From Wolbachia endosymbiont (group B) of Germaria angustata (GTDB lineage Bacteria > Pseudomonadota > Alphaproteobacteria > Rickettsiales > Anaplasmataceae): a DNA stretch of 64,000 nt. Positions within the stretch are counted from its first letter, which is position 1; every line of letters starts with the position of its first letter. Below the pieces are notes generated by a model that saw nothing but the letters and a program-made list of their open reading frames with translations, was not told where the DNA came from and searched no databases. The stretch covers positions 1,197,050 through 1,261,049 of the forward strand of contig NZ_OZ034691.1 of assembly GCF_964026725.1 (NCBI RefSeq). The letters run 5' to 3'. Positions 35,860 to 44,399 of the stretch are shown one piece after another. The translations under genes and the position numbers were made by a program.

Positions 35860-37244
35860 ATTATATACAGATATTGCCGGAAATGTTCTCTATTATCTCC
35901 TCGTTAGTGTTGCTACTGCTTGGAATTATATTTAACCGCCGAACTATCAACTTATTAGCACTTGGCTGCACAGTGGTAACTTTGATTATTTTAATTATTT
36001 CAGCAGAAAACAATGAAATTTTTCTCTTTAATTCGTTGTTAAAACTCAATTTATACATCAGGTCAGCCCAAGGGTTAATTCTCAGCACAGGAATTTTAAT
36101 ACTTTTGATGCTGAATTTATCAAAATATGACTATAAATATGAATTTTCAATACTGATTCTTTTTGCGCTATTTGGCATGATAACTTTGGTTTCAGCAAAT
36201 AGTCTGATTTCTTTTTATTTAGCTTTTGAGTTGATGAGTATATCTTTGTATGTTCTTGCGAGCTTTAATAAAGATTCAGCTTATTCATGTGAAGCAGGAG
36301 TGAAATATTTTACACTTAGTGCACTATCTTCCTGCATTATGCTGTATGGAATGTCGCTGCTTTATGGATATACAGGACAAGTCAATTTCTCTGAGCTCGG
36401 TTCATTCTTGCAAAACCATCAGATAACTTATGGAATAGTTTTTGGGTTAGTTTTTATCCTTATTGGTTTGTGTTTCAAGCTTGCTATTGCTCCTTTTCAT
36501 ATGTGGGCTCCAGATGTCTATCAAGGTGCACCTACCATAGTAACTGCGTTTTTTTCTACGGCCCCAAAAGCTGCACTTGTAACATTTTTAATTCGATTGA
36601 TGAATGAAGAGTTAGTAAATGTAAAAAGTTATGTTCAGCCTATTTTCTTATACGTTTCAGCATTGTCTGTGCTTATCTCAGCTTTTGGGGCCTTGCGTCA
36701 GCAAAACTTAAAAAGGCTGTTTGCTTACAGTTCAATTGGTCACATTGGTTTTATATTTGCTTCACTTTCTATTTTTACACAAGCAGGAACAGATAGTGCC
36801 TTAATGTATTTGGTGATATATATCATCACAAGCATAGGGCTATTCTCATATCTCGTAGAAATTGACGATGATGATTGTGATATTGCAAATTTATCTGGTA
36901 TAGGAAAAAAGCAACCAATTTTAGCATTCCATCTTTCTATACTATTACTCTCGATGTCGGGAATACCTCCACTTGCAGGTTTTATCGCTAAATTTTTTAT
37001 ATTCAAAAGTTTAATAAATTCTGGCTTTATCAGCCTGTCTTTGATTCTTGTAATAGCGAGTGTGATATCATGCTACTATTATTTAAATATCATGAAAGTT
37101 ATGTATTTTGATAAAGCTAGTGGTAATAAGGTTGCTTATTCTAAGAGTCTATTCATTATCACTTCAGTGGCTTCACTGATCAATCTCGTTCTTTTCTTGT
37201 ACGCAGAAGATCTTTACTCATTGATTAATTCATTGACAAATTAA
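35856..37244 (+). CDS. nuoN: NADH-quinone oxidoreductase subunit N
   Basis: NuoN is the third antiporter-like subunit, nearest the peripheral arm. The 462-residue protein has about 13 hydrophobic segments, with SFYLAFELMSISLYVLASF (Glu, about 130), KLAIAPFHMWAPDVYQGAPT (Lys, about 215) and ALRQQNLKRLFAYSSIGHIG (about 285). It overlaps nuoM by 4 nt and ends the operon. The following hypothetical gene has its own ~48-bp gap. Confidence 0.96.
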   Translation: MNYIQILPEMFSIISSLVLLLLGIIFNRRTINLLALGCTVVTLIILIISAENNEIFLFNSLLKLNLYIRSAQGLILSTGILILLMLNLSKYDYKYEFSILILFALFGMITLVSANSLISFYLAFELMSISLYVLASFNKDSAYSCEAGVKYFTLSALSSCIMLYGMSLLYGYTGQVNFSELGSFLQNHQITYGIVFGLVFILIGLCFKLAIAPFHMWAPDVYQGAPTIVTAFFSTAPKAALVTFLIRLMNEELVNVKSYVQPIFLYVSALSVLISAFGALRQQNLKRLFAYSSIGHIGFIFASLSIFTQAGTDSALMYLVIYIITSIGLFSYLVEIDDDDCDIANLSGIGKKQPILAFHLSILLLSMSGIPPLAGFIAKFFIFKSLINSGFISLSLILVIASVISCYYYLNIMKVMYFDKASGNKVAYSKSLFIITSVASLINLVLFLYAEDLYSLINSLTN

Positions 37245-37292
37245 CAATTTAGTGTTTATAATTAGTGATTAATTAATATTTTGTGGTGAAAA

Positions 37293-38354
37293 ATGAGTAA
37301 AAGAAAAACTGTTTTGAAATTTTCAATTGCTGCTCTCTTGCTAGGAGGATCGAGCACTGTAGCTGTTTTATATTTTACTTATGTTGCTTTAGCAATTAAA
37401 TTTGGTATTGTAATTTCTATAGCTCCTCTGGCAATTTTTGCCATTTCTGTAGTTGCTGCATTAGTTTCAGTAATTACATTAGCAGCATTTACTATTTTCG
37501 CCATACGCAGTAAGGGTAAATCTAATAAGGTTAGTAGCGAACCAGGAAGTAAAAATGAAGAAAAAGGACAAAGTCTAGTACAAGAAAAAGATGCACCTAC
37601 TCCTACGCCACCGTTGCTCTCGCAAGAGCCTGAAAAGTCGGTTATTCCTATTCCACAACAACCACCAGTTGATGATCCAGTGGAAGAAACAGAAACACCG
37701 CAACCTGACGTTATGGTTAATGGTGCTGATCAGCAAGCTAACCAAACAGAGGAATCGTTGCCACCATATCCAGAACCCACCTCGCCTCTAAATAGCATGG
37801 ATCAACTCAAATCGTTTCCTGAATTGCCGTCAATTGTTGTGGATGCACACAACAATTTGGGAGATGGTAGTAATTCCATCAAAAATTATCAAGAAAATAT
37901 GTCACTTCCAGTATATTTGCCCCAACAATCTCAGACTTCACAGCAACTTTCCCTAGCGCTTAGAGCTATATTAGATGATTCGAATTCGCTCTTGAAATTT
38001 AAGGCTGTATTTGAGGAATTTCAAAAAATAAGACAGAATAATTTACGTAGATCCAAATCACTTCCAAATCCGAATGTGATATTACCGATGAGTTTAAGTG
38101 AGGTGAAATCGAAGTGGAGAGAAACACAAGCTAGTATGACAGATAGTTATATTTCTTGGGGTACTAATTGGGATTATTCAATTACACAACCACTAGCTTA
38201 CCAAGATGAATCATCAACCTCAATAATTGAAGATGTGGAAAGCGGTCCTGAAGCAATGTCCTATGACGTAAATGAAAATAGGGCTTCATATAGCAGTATG
38301 CAATCACCTGTATTATCAAGTTCTGCTAGCCGTGGCAACAGTTTTTCTGGATAA
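37293..38354 (+). CDS. Hypothetical membrane protein with Pro/Gln/Ser-rich cytosolic or exported tail
   Basis: The 353-residue protein has two adjacent N-terminal membrane segments (about residues 10-35 and 40-70) followed by a disordered, Pro/Gln/Glu-rich domain (PTPTPPLLSQEPEKSV, ETPQPDVMVN, LPPYPEPTSP) and a Ser-rich end (SYSSMQSPVLSSSASRGNS). The middle has a helical patch (LKFKAVFEEFQKIRQNN) with LRRSKSLPNPN. I recognise no catalytic domain. The GGSSTVAVLY start resembles other Wolbachia-specific membrane proteins of unknown role. It is followed by birA after 27 bp and could share its transcript with nuoN. Confidence 0.6.
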   Translation: MSKRKTVLKFSIAALLLGGSSTVAVLYFTYVALAIKFGIVISIAPLAIFAISVVAALVSVITLAAFTIFAIRSKGKSNKVSSEPGSKNEEKGQSLVQEKDAPTPTPPLLSQEPEKSVIPIPQQPPVDDPVEETETPQPDVMVNGADQQANQTEESLPPYPEPTSPLNSMDQLKSFPELPSIVVDAHNNLGDGSNSIKNYQENMSLPVYLPQQSQTSQQLSLALRAILDDSNSLLKFKAVFEEFQKIRQNNLRRSKSLPNPNVILPMSLSEVKSKWRETQASMTDSYISWGTNWDYSITQPLAYQDESSTSIIEDVESGPEAMSYDVNENRASYSSMQSPVLSSSASRGNSFSG

Positions 38355-38380
38355 GAGAGTTTTTTGATAGAATTAAGAAA

Positions 38381-39184
38381 ATGATCCCTGAAACATTTGA
38401 GGGCTTTCATATTCATCATTACAAAGAAGTTCCAAGTACTAATAAAGAAGCATTGGGTTTAATTGAGAAAGGGATATCAAATGAAACTGTCATTATTGCT
38501 GATAAACAAACAGAAGGTAGGGGACGCACTGGAAAAAGCTGGATTTCTCCAGAGGGTAATCTCTATGCGAGTTTGATAATTAACCAAGAAACGGATGTCA
38601 GCAAATTGACAGAATTGACTTTTGTGACTGCTCTTGCTGTTGGAAATACTTTATTATCGTTAAATTTCTTGAATAATCAAACCCACTGCGGTGTCATCCC
38701 AGTGTCACGCACTGGGATGACAAGAGATCCATTCATAAACGATCTCAATCTTCAATATAAATGGCCAAATGATGTTCTAATCGATGGCAAGAAAATAAGC
38801 GGAATATTGCTTGAAAAAAAATCCAATTCGAATTGGCTCATTATAGGAATTGGAATTAATGTCAATCATGCACCACTTCCAGGAACAACGTGCATTAGCA
38901 ATTATGGTGGATCTGTGTCTAACATAGATCTACTAAAAAAATTAATAATAAATTTTAATAAGCTAAGAAAGCAATGGCTATTTGATGGGTTTCATGCTAT
39001 AAGAGAAATGTGGTTAAAAAAAGCATTCAAAATGAATGAGCAAATCAGTGTAAAGTTAGTTGACAAATTGTATGAAGGAATTTTTGCTGATATAGACAAA
39101 AGTGGTAAATTAGTGTTGCAGCAAAAGGATGGAAGCTTAATTTATTTTGATGCAGGTGAGTTATTTATTGGCAGTGCATTATGA
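38381..39184 (+). CDS. birA: Biotin--[acetyl-CoA-carboxylase] ligase with in-frame palindromic insert
   Basis: BirA activates biotin with ATP and attaches it to the acetyl-CoA carboxylase carrier protein. The 267-residue protein is the short, monofunctional form (no N-terminal repressor HTH). It contains TEGRGRTGKSWISPEGNLYASL (biotinyl-AMP loop, about residues 45-66), LQYKWPNDVLIDGKKISGILLE (about 124-145) and IIGIGINVNHAPLP. Residues about 103-118 (CGVIPVSRTGMTRDPF) do not match the family and coincide with a perfect palindromic repeat (38692-38722) inserted without breaking the frame. It overlaps ccmD's ATG by 4 nt. Confidence 0.92.
   Translation: MIPETFEGFHIHHYKEVPSTNKEALGLIEKGISNETVIIADKQTEGRGRTGKSWISPEGNLYASLIINQETDVSKLTELTFVTALAVGNTLLSLNFLNNQTHCGVIPVSRTGMTRDPFINDLNLQYKWPNDVLIDGKKISGILLEKKSNSNWLIIGIGINVNHAPLPGTTCISNYGGSVSNIDLLKKLIINFNKLRKQWLFDGFHAIREMWLKKAFKMNEQISVKLVDKLYEGIFADIDKSGKLVLQQKDGSLIYFDAGELFIGSAL
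38692..38722. repeat. Palindromic repeat inserted in frame in birA
   Basis: TGTCATCCCAGTG and CACTGGGATGACA are exact 13-bp arms around a TCACG loop. Related hairpins are seen at 48211-48286 and 52218-52241, and as fragments at 23205-23375. Here the unit, plus flanking bases, adds about 16-20 codons to birA without a stop, the same behaviour as the in-gene palindromic elements known in Rickettsia and described in Wolbachia. Confidence 0.85.
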
Positions 39185-39318
39185 ATATATATGTAATTTT
39201 TGCTTACCTTATTAGTTTCATACTGATTGGTGGAAATTTGATTTTTACCGTTTCTTGCTATATAAAAAGTAAAAAAAACTTAGAAAGTCTTAAAAGCAAC
39301 AATGAAGAAGAAACATAA
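39181..39318 (+). CDS. ccmD: Heme exporter protein D (CcmD), 45 residues
   Basis: A 45-residue frame from ATG 39181 to TAA 39318 reads MNIYVIFAYLISFILIGGNL, then a basic-to-acidic tail. It has one membrane segment and the short size of CcmD, which assists CcmABC heme export to CcmE. It overlaps birA's stop by 4 nt (ATGA-like) and ccmE's start (39302), so it is translationally coupled to ccmE. Family assignment rests on size, topology and the neighbour, since CcmD sequences are poorly conserved. Confidence 0.7.
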   Translation: MNIYVIFAYLISFILIGGNLIFTVSCYIKSKKNLESLKSNNEEET

Positions 39319-39694
39319 GCGATTACTTATAACTTCAGGAATTTTCTGCTTTTTAAGTTGTGCAGTTTTTTTTATTTTAACAACGCTCAAAGAAAATATC
39401 TCATTTTTCTATACAGTAAGTGAGGCAATAGTTTTACCAAATAATCAAAAGCCAATCCGTGTTGGTGGAATGATTGTTGAAAATAGCGTGATACGGAGCG
39501 AAAGCGAAGTAATTTTTCAGATGACAGATTTTAATAAGAGCGTTATGGTGAAATATCAGGGAATACTTCCACCAATGTTTTCAGAAAAAAGTGGTGTTGT
39601 TGTACAAGGTAAAATGTTTGATAATGGTACCTTTCTTGCAGATACGGTGTTTGCAAAACATGATGAGAACTATAAGCCGAAAGTCCTAAAATAG
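39302..39694 (+). CDS. ccmE: Cytochrome c-type biogenesis heme chaperone CcmE
   Basis: CcmE is the periplasmic, membrane-anchored heme chaperone that binds heme covalently and passes it to apocytochrome c. The 130-residue protein has an N-terminal anchor (about residues 8-30), a beta-barrel with RVGGMIVENSVI and VKYQGILPPMFSEKSGVVVQG, and the heme-binding motif AKHDENYKP (His near 121). It is complete and overlaps ccmD. The ccmABC/F/H genes are not in this window. Confidence 0.93.
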   Translation: MKKKHKRLLITSGIFCFLSCAVFFILTTLKENISFFYTVSEAIVLPNNQKPIRVGGMIVENSVIRSESEVIFQMTDFNKSVMVKYQGILPPMFSEKSGVVVQGKMFDNGTFLADTVFAKHDENYKPKVLK

Positions 39695-39737
39695 ATTTCC
39701 TAATTCAGTTGTATTGAAATGGTATGTGAAAGAAAGC

Positions 39738-39759
39738 AACAGCCTGCTAGCAAGCTGTT
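39738..39759 (-). terminator. Hairpin at the 3' end of the 39.8-43.8 kb cluster
   Basis: AACAGCCTGCTAGCAAGCTGTT is self-complementary except for one mismatched pair (C against A) on each side of the centre. On the minus strand it lies 10 nt after the stop of the 115-residue gene and is followed by a T-rich tract, as expected for an intrinsic terminator. The convergent ccmE gene ends at 39694, so it could serve both. Confidence 0.6.
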
Positions 39760-39769
39760 ACTTTCCTAA

Positions 39770-40117
39770 CTACCACAATATCTCAGAGTGAGCTGGTGCT
39801 TCCCATTCATCTATATTATCACCACCAATTGTTCCTGTTTTTAATTCGTCAATTTTATCATACAATTCATCCATATAATCTTGATGACCTTTCAACACGT
39901 CATTCAATTTAAAAATAAATGTGTCGTTTAAATCTGCGATTAGTTTATCTAGAATTGTGTGAACGTAATCGACCGATGCATTCTTTCCTTTATTGCTCTC
40001 AAAAGATTTAGGCTTAATTTTGACCTCTATGTCGTCTATTACTCTAGGGTTATCCCCGCCTATTTCGCTCATTAATTCAAAGTTGCTTTCGCTTTCTTTT
40101 ACACTGTAATTACTCAT
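39770..40117 (-). CDS. Small hypothetical protein, last gene of accessory cluster
   Basis: This 115-residue acidic protein has no known family. It has an unstructured N-terminus, a helical coil near residues 60-95 (DYVHTILDKLIADLNDTFI; LKGHQDYMDELYDKIDELK) and a short tail EWEAPAHSEILW ending in Trp. The layout (coil, then a short acidic tail with an aromatic end) resembles its two upstream neighbours in this leftward cluster. There is no signal peptide or membrane segment. It is preceded by 86 bp containing the word TATTGAAATGGTATGT, which also occurs after it. Confidence 0.5.
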   Translation of the reverse strand: MSNYSVKESESNFELMSEIGGDNPRVIDDIEVKIKPKSFESNKGKNASVDYVHTILDKLIADLNDTFIFKLNDVLKGHQDYMDELYDKIDELKTGTIGGDNIDEWEAPAHSEILW

Positions 40118-40203
40118 ATTAACTCCTGTAAAATTTTAAAATTAACTCAGCCATATTGAAATGGTATGTACAGACTGATATGAGGCTGTCACTTTTTTAC
40201 ACT

Positions 40204-40557
40204 TTAAAACATGTCATAATAGGGTGTTGCCTCCTCAGGTAATATATTATTTAATTTAGCGGTTAAATCTGCTAGATCTTTTTGTAACCCTTTACTTTCG
40301 TTGCCTATAATATCCTGCAAACTTACAACTTTAGCTTGCTCTTCCCTTAACTTAGTATTCAAGCTACTAATAAGCTGTTCATTAATATTGTTAACTAATT
40401 GATTAACTGCTTTTTTAACAGTATCACCACTAACCGCTTTCTTAAAGTCCTGTATATCCTTATCAGTACCTGTCTTAAGTGTAATAAGACCAAGAGCGCT
40501 TATAAGTTGTTCTTCATTATTAGCACTTTGTAAAAGGTTTTGCGAGTTCTCACTCAT
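40204..40557 (-). CDS. Small hypothetical coiled-coil protein
   Basis: This protein of about 117 residues starts most plausibly at the second Met (40557, MSENSQNLLQSANNEEQL); an ATG five codons upstream (40572) also opens the frame. It is helical, with LREEQAKVVSLQDIIGNE and LQKDLADLTAKLNNILPEEA near the C-terminus and a short end YYDMF. The word ILPEEA recurs as MLPEES in the neighbouring repeat protein. I recognise no family. It follows the repeat protein by about 80 bp on the same strand. Confidence 0.5.
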   Translation of the reverse strand: MSENSQNLLQSANNEEQLISALGLITLKTGTDKDIQDFKKAVSGDTVKKAVNQLVNNINEQLISSLNTKLREEQAKVVSLQDIIGNESKGLQKDLADLTAKLNNILPEEATPYYDMF

Positions 40558-40638
40558 ATATATTACCTCCATAAATTATTAAAGTTTAAATTATTTTTTA
40601 GTTTCACATGCACACTGTTGATTTATCAATATCCAAGT

Positions 40639-41502
40639 TCACAATAAATGATCTGTTACTGCAAACTCAGCATTAACATCTTGAAAAACGCAAGTTGATG
40701 GATGTGCATCATTCCAATTTGCTTCACTCTCCTCAGGAAGCATTCGATCAACCTTACTCATAAGGTCTTTCATTTTTTCATTTTGCTCGTTAAATTTCTC
40801 CTTCAATACATCAATAATAGCATTAGAATGATCTTTACTGCCAAGATCACCAATCACAGATATAACTTTCTCGTGAGGCAATTTGTGAATAATATCTTTT
40901 AGCTCTTCTGCGCCTATGTTATCCAAAAGTTCTTTAAACTGCTCATTAGACATATTGCGAGCAAAAGCTTGAAGTTTCTCTGGGTTGTCAGCTAAAGACT
41001 TAATAATCATCTGAATCCTATTAGAATCAGTTAAATCCTGAGCAATTGCTTCGAGTTTTTCAGGGTCAAGCTTATTAACTAAGTCTTTCAGTTGGTCTTC
41101 TTGCAGACTATTTACTAAAGCTTTCAACTGATCACCTTCTAATTCTTTGGAGAGTATCGTCAAGTGGTGCTCAGCCAAGTCTTTTGCAAGCACTGTAAAT
41201 TGCTCGTCATTTAAAGTTTTAATAAGTGCTTTGAACTGATCCACTTTTAAGTGAGGTAAAATTTCTTTTACTTGCTCTGGATTTAAATCTCTCACTAGAG
41301 CTTCAAGCTGAGCATCATTTAAAATAGGAACAATTATTTGTAACTTTTCTGGATTTAGTTCCTGAGCGAGGGTTTGTAATTGGTGATTGGTTAGATGATC
41401 CACTAAAGTTTGGAGTTGTTCATCTGTTAAATGATCTATTAAAGTTTGAAACTGTTTATCTGTTAAATGATCTTCTAACAAACTCCTAAGAACCTTTTTC
41501 AT
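40639..41502 (-). pseudogene. 12-residue-repeat helical protein, C-terminal part separated by IS110
   Basis: The frame from 41502 begins with IS-derived MKKVLRSLLED (the ATG is in the IS). The native part (41470-40639) holds a tandem array with a period of about 12 residues, L-x-x-x-Q-L-x-x-L-x-x-x: DHLTDKQFQTLI, DHLTDEQLQTLV, DHLTNHQLQTLA and, drifting, KTLNDEQFTVLA. After about fifteen units come a Lys/Glu coil and a tail DRMLPEESEANW. Its N-terminal half is the frame at 43126-43824, and the same repeat pattern resumes across the element. Amphipathic short-repeat solenoids usually bind other proteins. The target is unknown. Confidence 0.75.
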
Positions 41503-42832
41503 CTATCGGCTCCTCTTTCATTAGTATATAACCAAATTCCTTTGCTTTTTTAAGCAAATTTTTGACTACTCTCTCTTTGTAAAGTGTTTCATAATAGTTC
41601 ATTCCTTTCTCTACATATTCTTGTCCATATTTCAACATTTGATAAAAGATACATGCTAATTTCCTTGCTGTCGCAGTTATTGCTTTTGGTGCTCCTAGCC
41701 TTTTTTTCAGCCTTCTACTATATGCACCTATTGCACTTTTGCTTCTCAACACACAATGGGCAGCCATTCGAAATGCATTCGCAGCGCGGTTAATAACTTT
41801 ACGAGTTCCTGTTCCAACAATTTTTCCTCCTGTAATTTTATTAGCAGGGCTTAATCCAAGCCAGGAAGAAAAATGTTTTTCTGTTGGCCATTTATTATGA
41901 TTTATACCTGTTTCCGAAATGATAGTTTGTACACTTAATACATCAAATCCCGGGACTTTAGTAAAATCTATCCCGGTTATTCGATTTAAATCCTCATCCG
42001 CAGCAAAATCTGGACCATTCTTCTGCTTCCGCTTTCGTATTTTATTCAACATCCTGTTCTCATTTGACTTTGCCTCAAATGTTTTATAGTAACTCTCTAT
42101 ACTTTTATCACATTCCGTTATTTGCTCTTGAAAAAAAGTATATGCTGCATATTCTTGTTTTAGTGCAAACAAGTGTTCTTCTCTATAGTCTCCTGTTAAT
42201 GCTTTTGCTATAGTAGGCTTGTCATTCTTCATGTTTGAATTTCTAAATTCAGCTAGTTTTTGGGGGTCTTTCTCTCCTTCAATTATTGCTTTAATAATTT
42301 TCATGCCTGTTAAACCGTTGATATCACTAATAACCTTATGCAATTGAATATTCATTTGAATTAGCGCTTTTTGCATACGTTGAGTATGTTTAGCTGCATT
42401 TTCAATTAGATTAGCACGTTGTCTAACGTAACTACGCAATACACACATTTGATTATCCGGTCTAAATGATCCTTGAAGCAGTCCATAGCTGTGCAATTGT
42501 TGCAGCCATTGACAATCCTGAACATCAGACTTTCTACCAGGCACATTTTTGACATGTCGCGCATTTACTAGTTTTACCTCAAATTTATATGATTCTAATA
42601 TTTGAAATAAGGGAATCCAATATACTCCAGTTGACTCCATGGCCACAGTTCTAACCTGACACTTTTTTAACCACTTTGCTAAGTTGTGTAGATCTACTGT
42701 AAAGCACCCAAATTTTTGGATACGTTGTTCATCTCTTCCTTCAGGTGCACATACATAATGTACAGTCGAGCCAATATCAATCCCTGATGCGTCAGGGTTT
42801 ATTATTTTTAATTTACTTTTTGCTTCTGCCAT
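41486..42832 (-). CDS. IS110-family transposase (copy B)
   Basis: This 448-residue DEDD/Ser recombinase matches the transposase at 5882-7228 except that about residue 268 is Arg, not Trp (base 42031). All features named for copy A are present (GIDIGSTVHYV, AMESTGVYW, SSWLGLSPANKITGGK). The frame is intact, so copy B may be active. Its last codons lie beside the ATG that opens the downstream part of the repeat protein. Confidence 0.93.
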   Translation of the reverse strand: MAEAKSKLKIINPDASGIDIGSTVHYVCAPEGRDEQRIQKFGCFTVDLHNLAKWLKKCQVRTVAMESTGVYWIPLFQILESYKFEVKLVNARHVKNVPGRKSDVQDCQWLQQLHSYGLLQGSFRPDNQMCVLRSYVRQRANLIENAAKHTQRMQKALIQMNIQLHKVISDINGLTGMKIIKAIIEGEKDPQKLAEFRNSNMKNDKPTIAKALTGDYREEHLFALKQEYAAYTFFQEQITECDKSIESYYKTFEAKSNENRMLNKIRKRKQKNGPDFAADEDLNRITGIDFTKVPGFDVLSVQTIISETGINHNKWPTEKHFSSWLGLSPANKITGGKIVGTGTRKVINRAANAFRMAAHCVLRSKSAIGAYSRRLKKRLGAPKAITATARKLACIFYQMLKYGQEYVEKGMNYYETLYKERVVKNLLKKAKEFGYILMKEEPIDEKGS

Positions 42833-43040
42833 ATAAAATTCCTCCTATACTATTATGATAAGAAGCACTTCAGCTTGGGACGGTTAGGTTATACAATCTT
42901 CTAAACGAGGTAGTCCAGAAAGAACTCCATCAATGGCTTTACCGTTTCCCCCAAAACCATGCTTTCAAACGGGCATTTATAGCACCATTGATTGTTTCGG
43001 TTATAGCTGCAGAAGCGCTTCTTCGTAAAACTATATCCAA

Positions 43041-43102
43041 AAAACATAAAGTAAAGAGAAAGAGTTTCTTTAAAACATAAAGTAAAGAGAAAGAGTTTCT
43101 TT
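43041..43102. repeat. 31-bp tandem duplication in the non-coding end of IS110 copy B
   Basis: Two identical 31-bp units (43041-43071 and 43072-43102; each begins AAAACATAAAGTAAAG and ends GAGTTTCTTT) lie in the region upstream of the transposase. Copy A has a single unit at the same place. The duplication is therefore recent and specific to this copy. It falls in the segment where a bridge RNA would be encoded. Confidence 0.9.
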
Positions 43103-43125
43103 TTGGTTTTATAGATTTCGTCTGT

Positions 43126-43824
43126 TCAGGCTTTTAACGCCTGCAGTTGATCACTATTGAGAGTATTGGCAAAAACCTCTAACTGATTTTCTGTTAGGTC
43201 CTCAGCAAAAACTTTAGCAAATGCGCTTGATAGTAGTATACTCTTTGATATGTTGGGTAGTATTATATCTCTTATTATCTGTTTCTCACCATAGTATGAC
43301 ATAATGTTTTGTAATGTTTCATTGTAAGGTGAGTCAAGTATGCTTCCCTCCCTGTCTGAAAAATAATATTTATTGTTACTAGCATCTGACTCTTCCCATG
43401 TTACATATTGGTATTGCAATCCTTTTTTCCAAATAGTACTCGTACAAGTAAGAGTACCAGTGAACATAAAAAGATCAGGATTCGCTTTCATGCCTAATAT
43501 AACTAATCTATCATCAAGATATACAAATGTATATTTATTGTTTATGTCATCCAAGTTAGAATCAGGTTTAAGATTTTTGGTTGTCAGACTTCCTTCATTT
43601 TCTTCCTCTATGCACAAGAATTGTTCGCGGCAAAGATTTTTACTGCAAAACTTTATAGGCAGTGAGTCTAGCACTCTATCGTTTTTATCATCTAGTGGTA
43701 CAAGCTCAACTTTTTTAATAGATGCATTACTATTATCCCTGTCAAGCCACTTTATAAATTTAATCTTATTGTTAGGTACTTCTTTTCCAGGTACTATTTT
43801 AAAAACATGTTTTTTTCCACTCAT
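43126..43824 (-). pseudogene. 12-residue-repeat helical protein, N-terminal part separated by IS110
   Basis: The frame of 232 codons starts at ATG 43824 (MSGKKHVFKIVPGKEVPN) and ends just inside the IS110 element with LKA and stop. Residues about 1-185 form a beta-rich domain of unknown kind with Cys (KFCSKNLCREQFLCIEEE) and a YSDREGSILDSPY segment. From about 200 the 12-residue repeats begin (FAEDLTENQLEVFANTLN, SDQLQAL), then continue in the 41470-40639 frame. As one protein it would have about 505 residues: a globular head, repeat array, coil and tail. It was first in the leftward cluster. Confidence 0.75.
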
Positions 43825-44024
43825 AAGTATTTCCTAATCAACTTAATTATAGCTATTCTAACATTTATTGATTAATTTATTACTAAGTTAGTATGTATTA
43901 GAATTATAATAACAAACATTACTTGCATAAAGAAAAGTTATAGAAAGAGGGATTTTTTAGGAAACTAGTATAAAATACTAATGGGCTAAAATAAGCTGAC
44001 TTTATGATATGCTAGAACCTATAT

Positions 44025-44100
44025 TGGTGGAGGCAAGCGGGATCGAACCGCTGACCTTCTGCGTGCAAAACAGATGCTCTACCAGCTGAGCTATGCCCCC
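44025..44100 (-). tRNA. tRNA-Ala (anticodon TGC)
   Basis: The minus strand folds as a cloverleaf: 7-bp acceptor GGGGGCA/TGCCTCC, D-arm with AGCTCAGCTGGTAGAGC, anticodon stem-loop CTGTTTTGCACGCAG with anticodon TGC, and T-arm GTTCGATC. CCA is encoded at the end (44027-44025). Anticodon UGC reads GCN alanine codons. Confidence 0.95.
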
Positions 44101-44399
44101 AACTTTTGCTTAAAGCATAAATCACTCAGGCTGAAATGCAAGAAATATTTATTTGTGAGGCTATTGCTAAATAGTGCACAAATTCTGCATTTATGTATAA
44201 TTCTCTATCTTTTTAGAGTTGTATCTCAGCTTTGTCAAATAAACCTGTTAATTAACAAGAAATTTTCCTTCAAAAATTTTTAATTAAATTATCACTAATA
44301 CAGTACATTATATAATTTATTTAACCACGCATGAAAATTTTAGTTTGATTAAAACAGATAAAAACTATATTATTGTTTAGTATAGCTGAAAAATAAAAT

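Larger units (their letters stand above)
41471..43134 (-). mobile_element. IS110-family element, copy B, inserted in a repeat-protein gene
   Basis: This copy is identical in layout to that at 5867-7499: 1664 bp with 31 bp more because of a tandem duplication at 43041-43102. The insertion splits the repeat-protein gene: the codons on both sides (DQLQAL before, and DHLTDKQ after) continue the same repeat. No target duplication or inverted repeat is visible, as is normal in this family. Both copies point the same way and lie about 35.6 kb apart. Confidence 0.92.

Noticed and set aside
40639..41502. A stand-alone 287-residue protein starting MKKVLRSLLED
   Set aside because: The first 11 residues are IS110 sequence, found unchanged at 5898 before an unrelated gene. 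The repeat array begins in the piece on the other side of the element.
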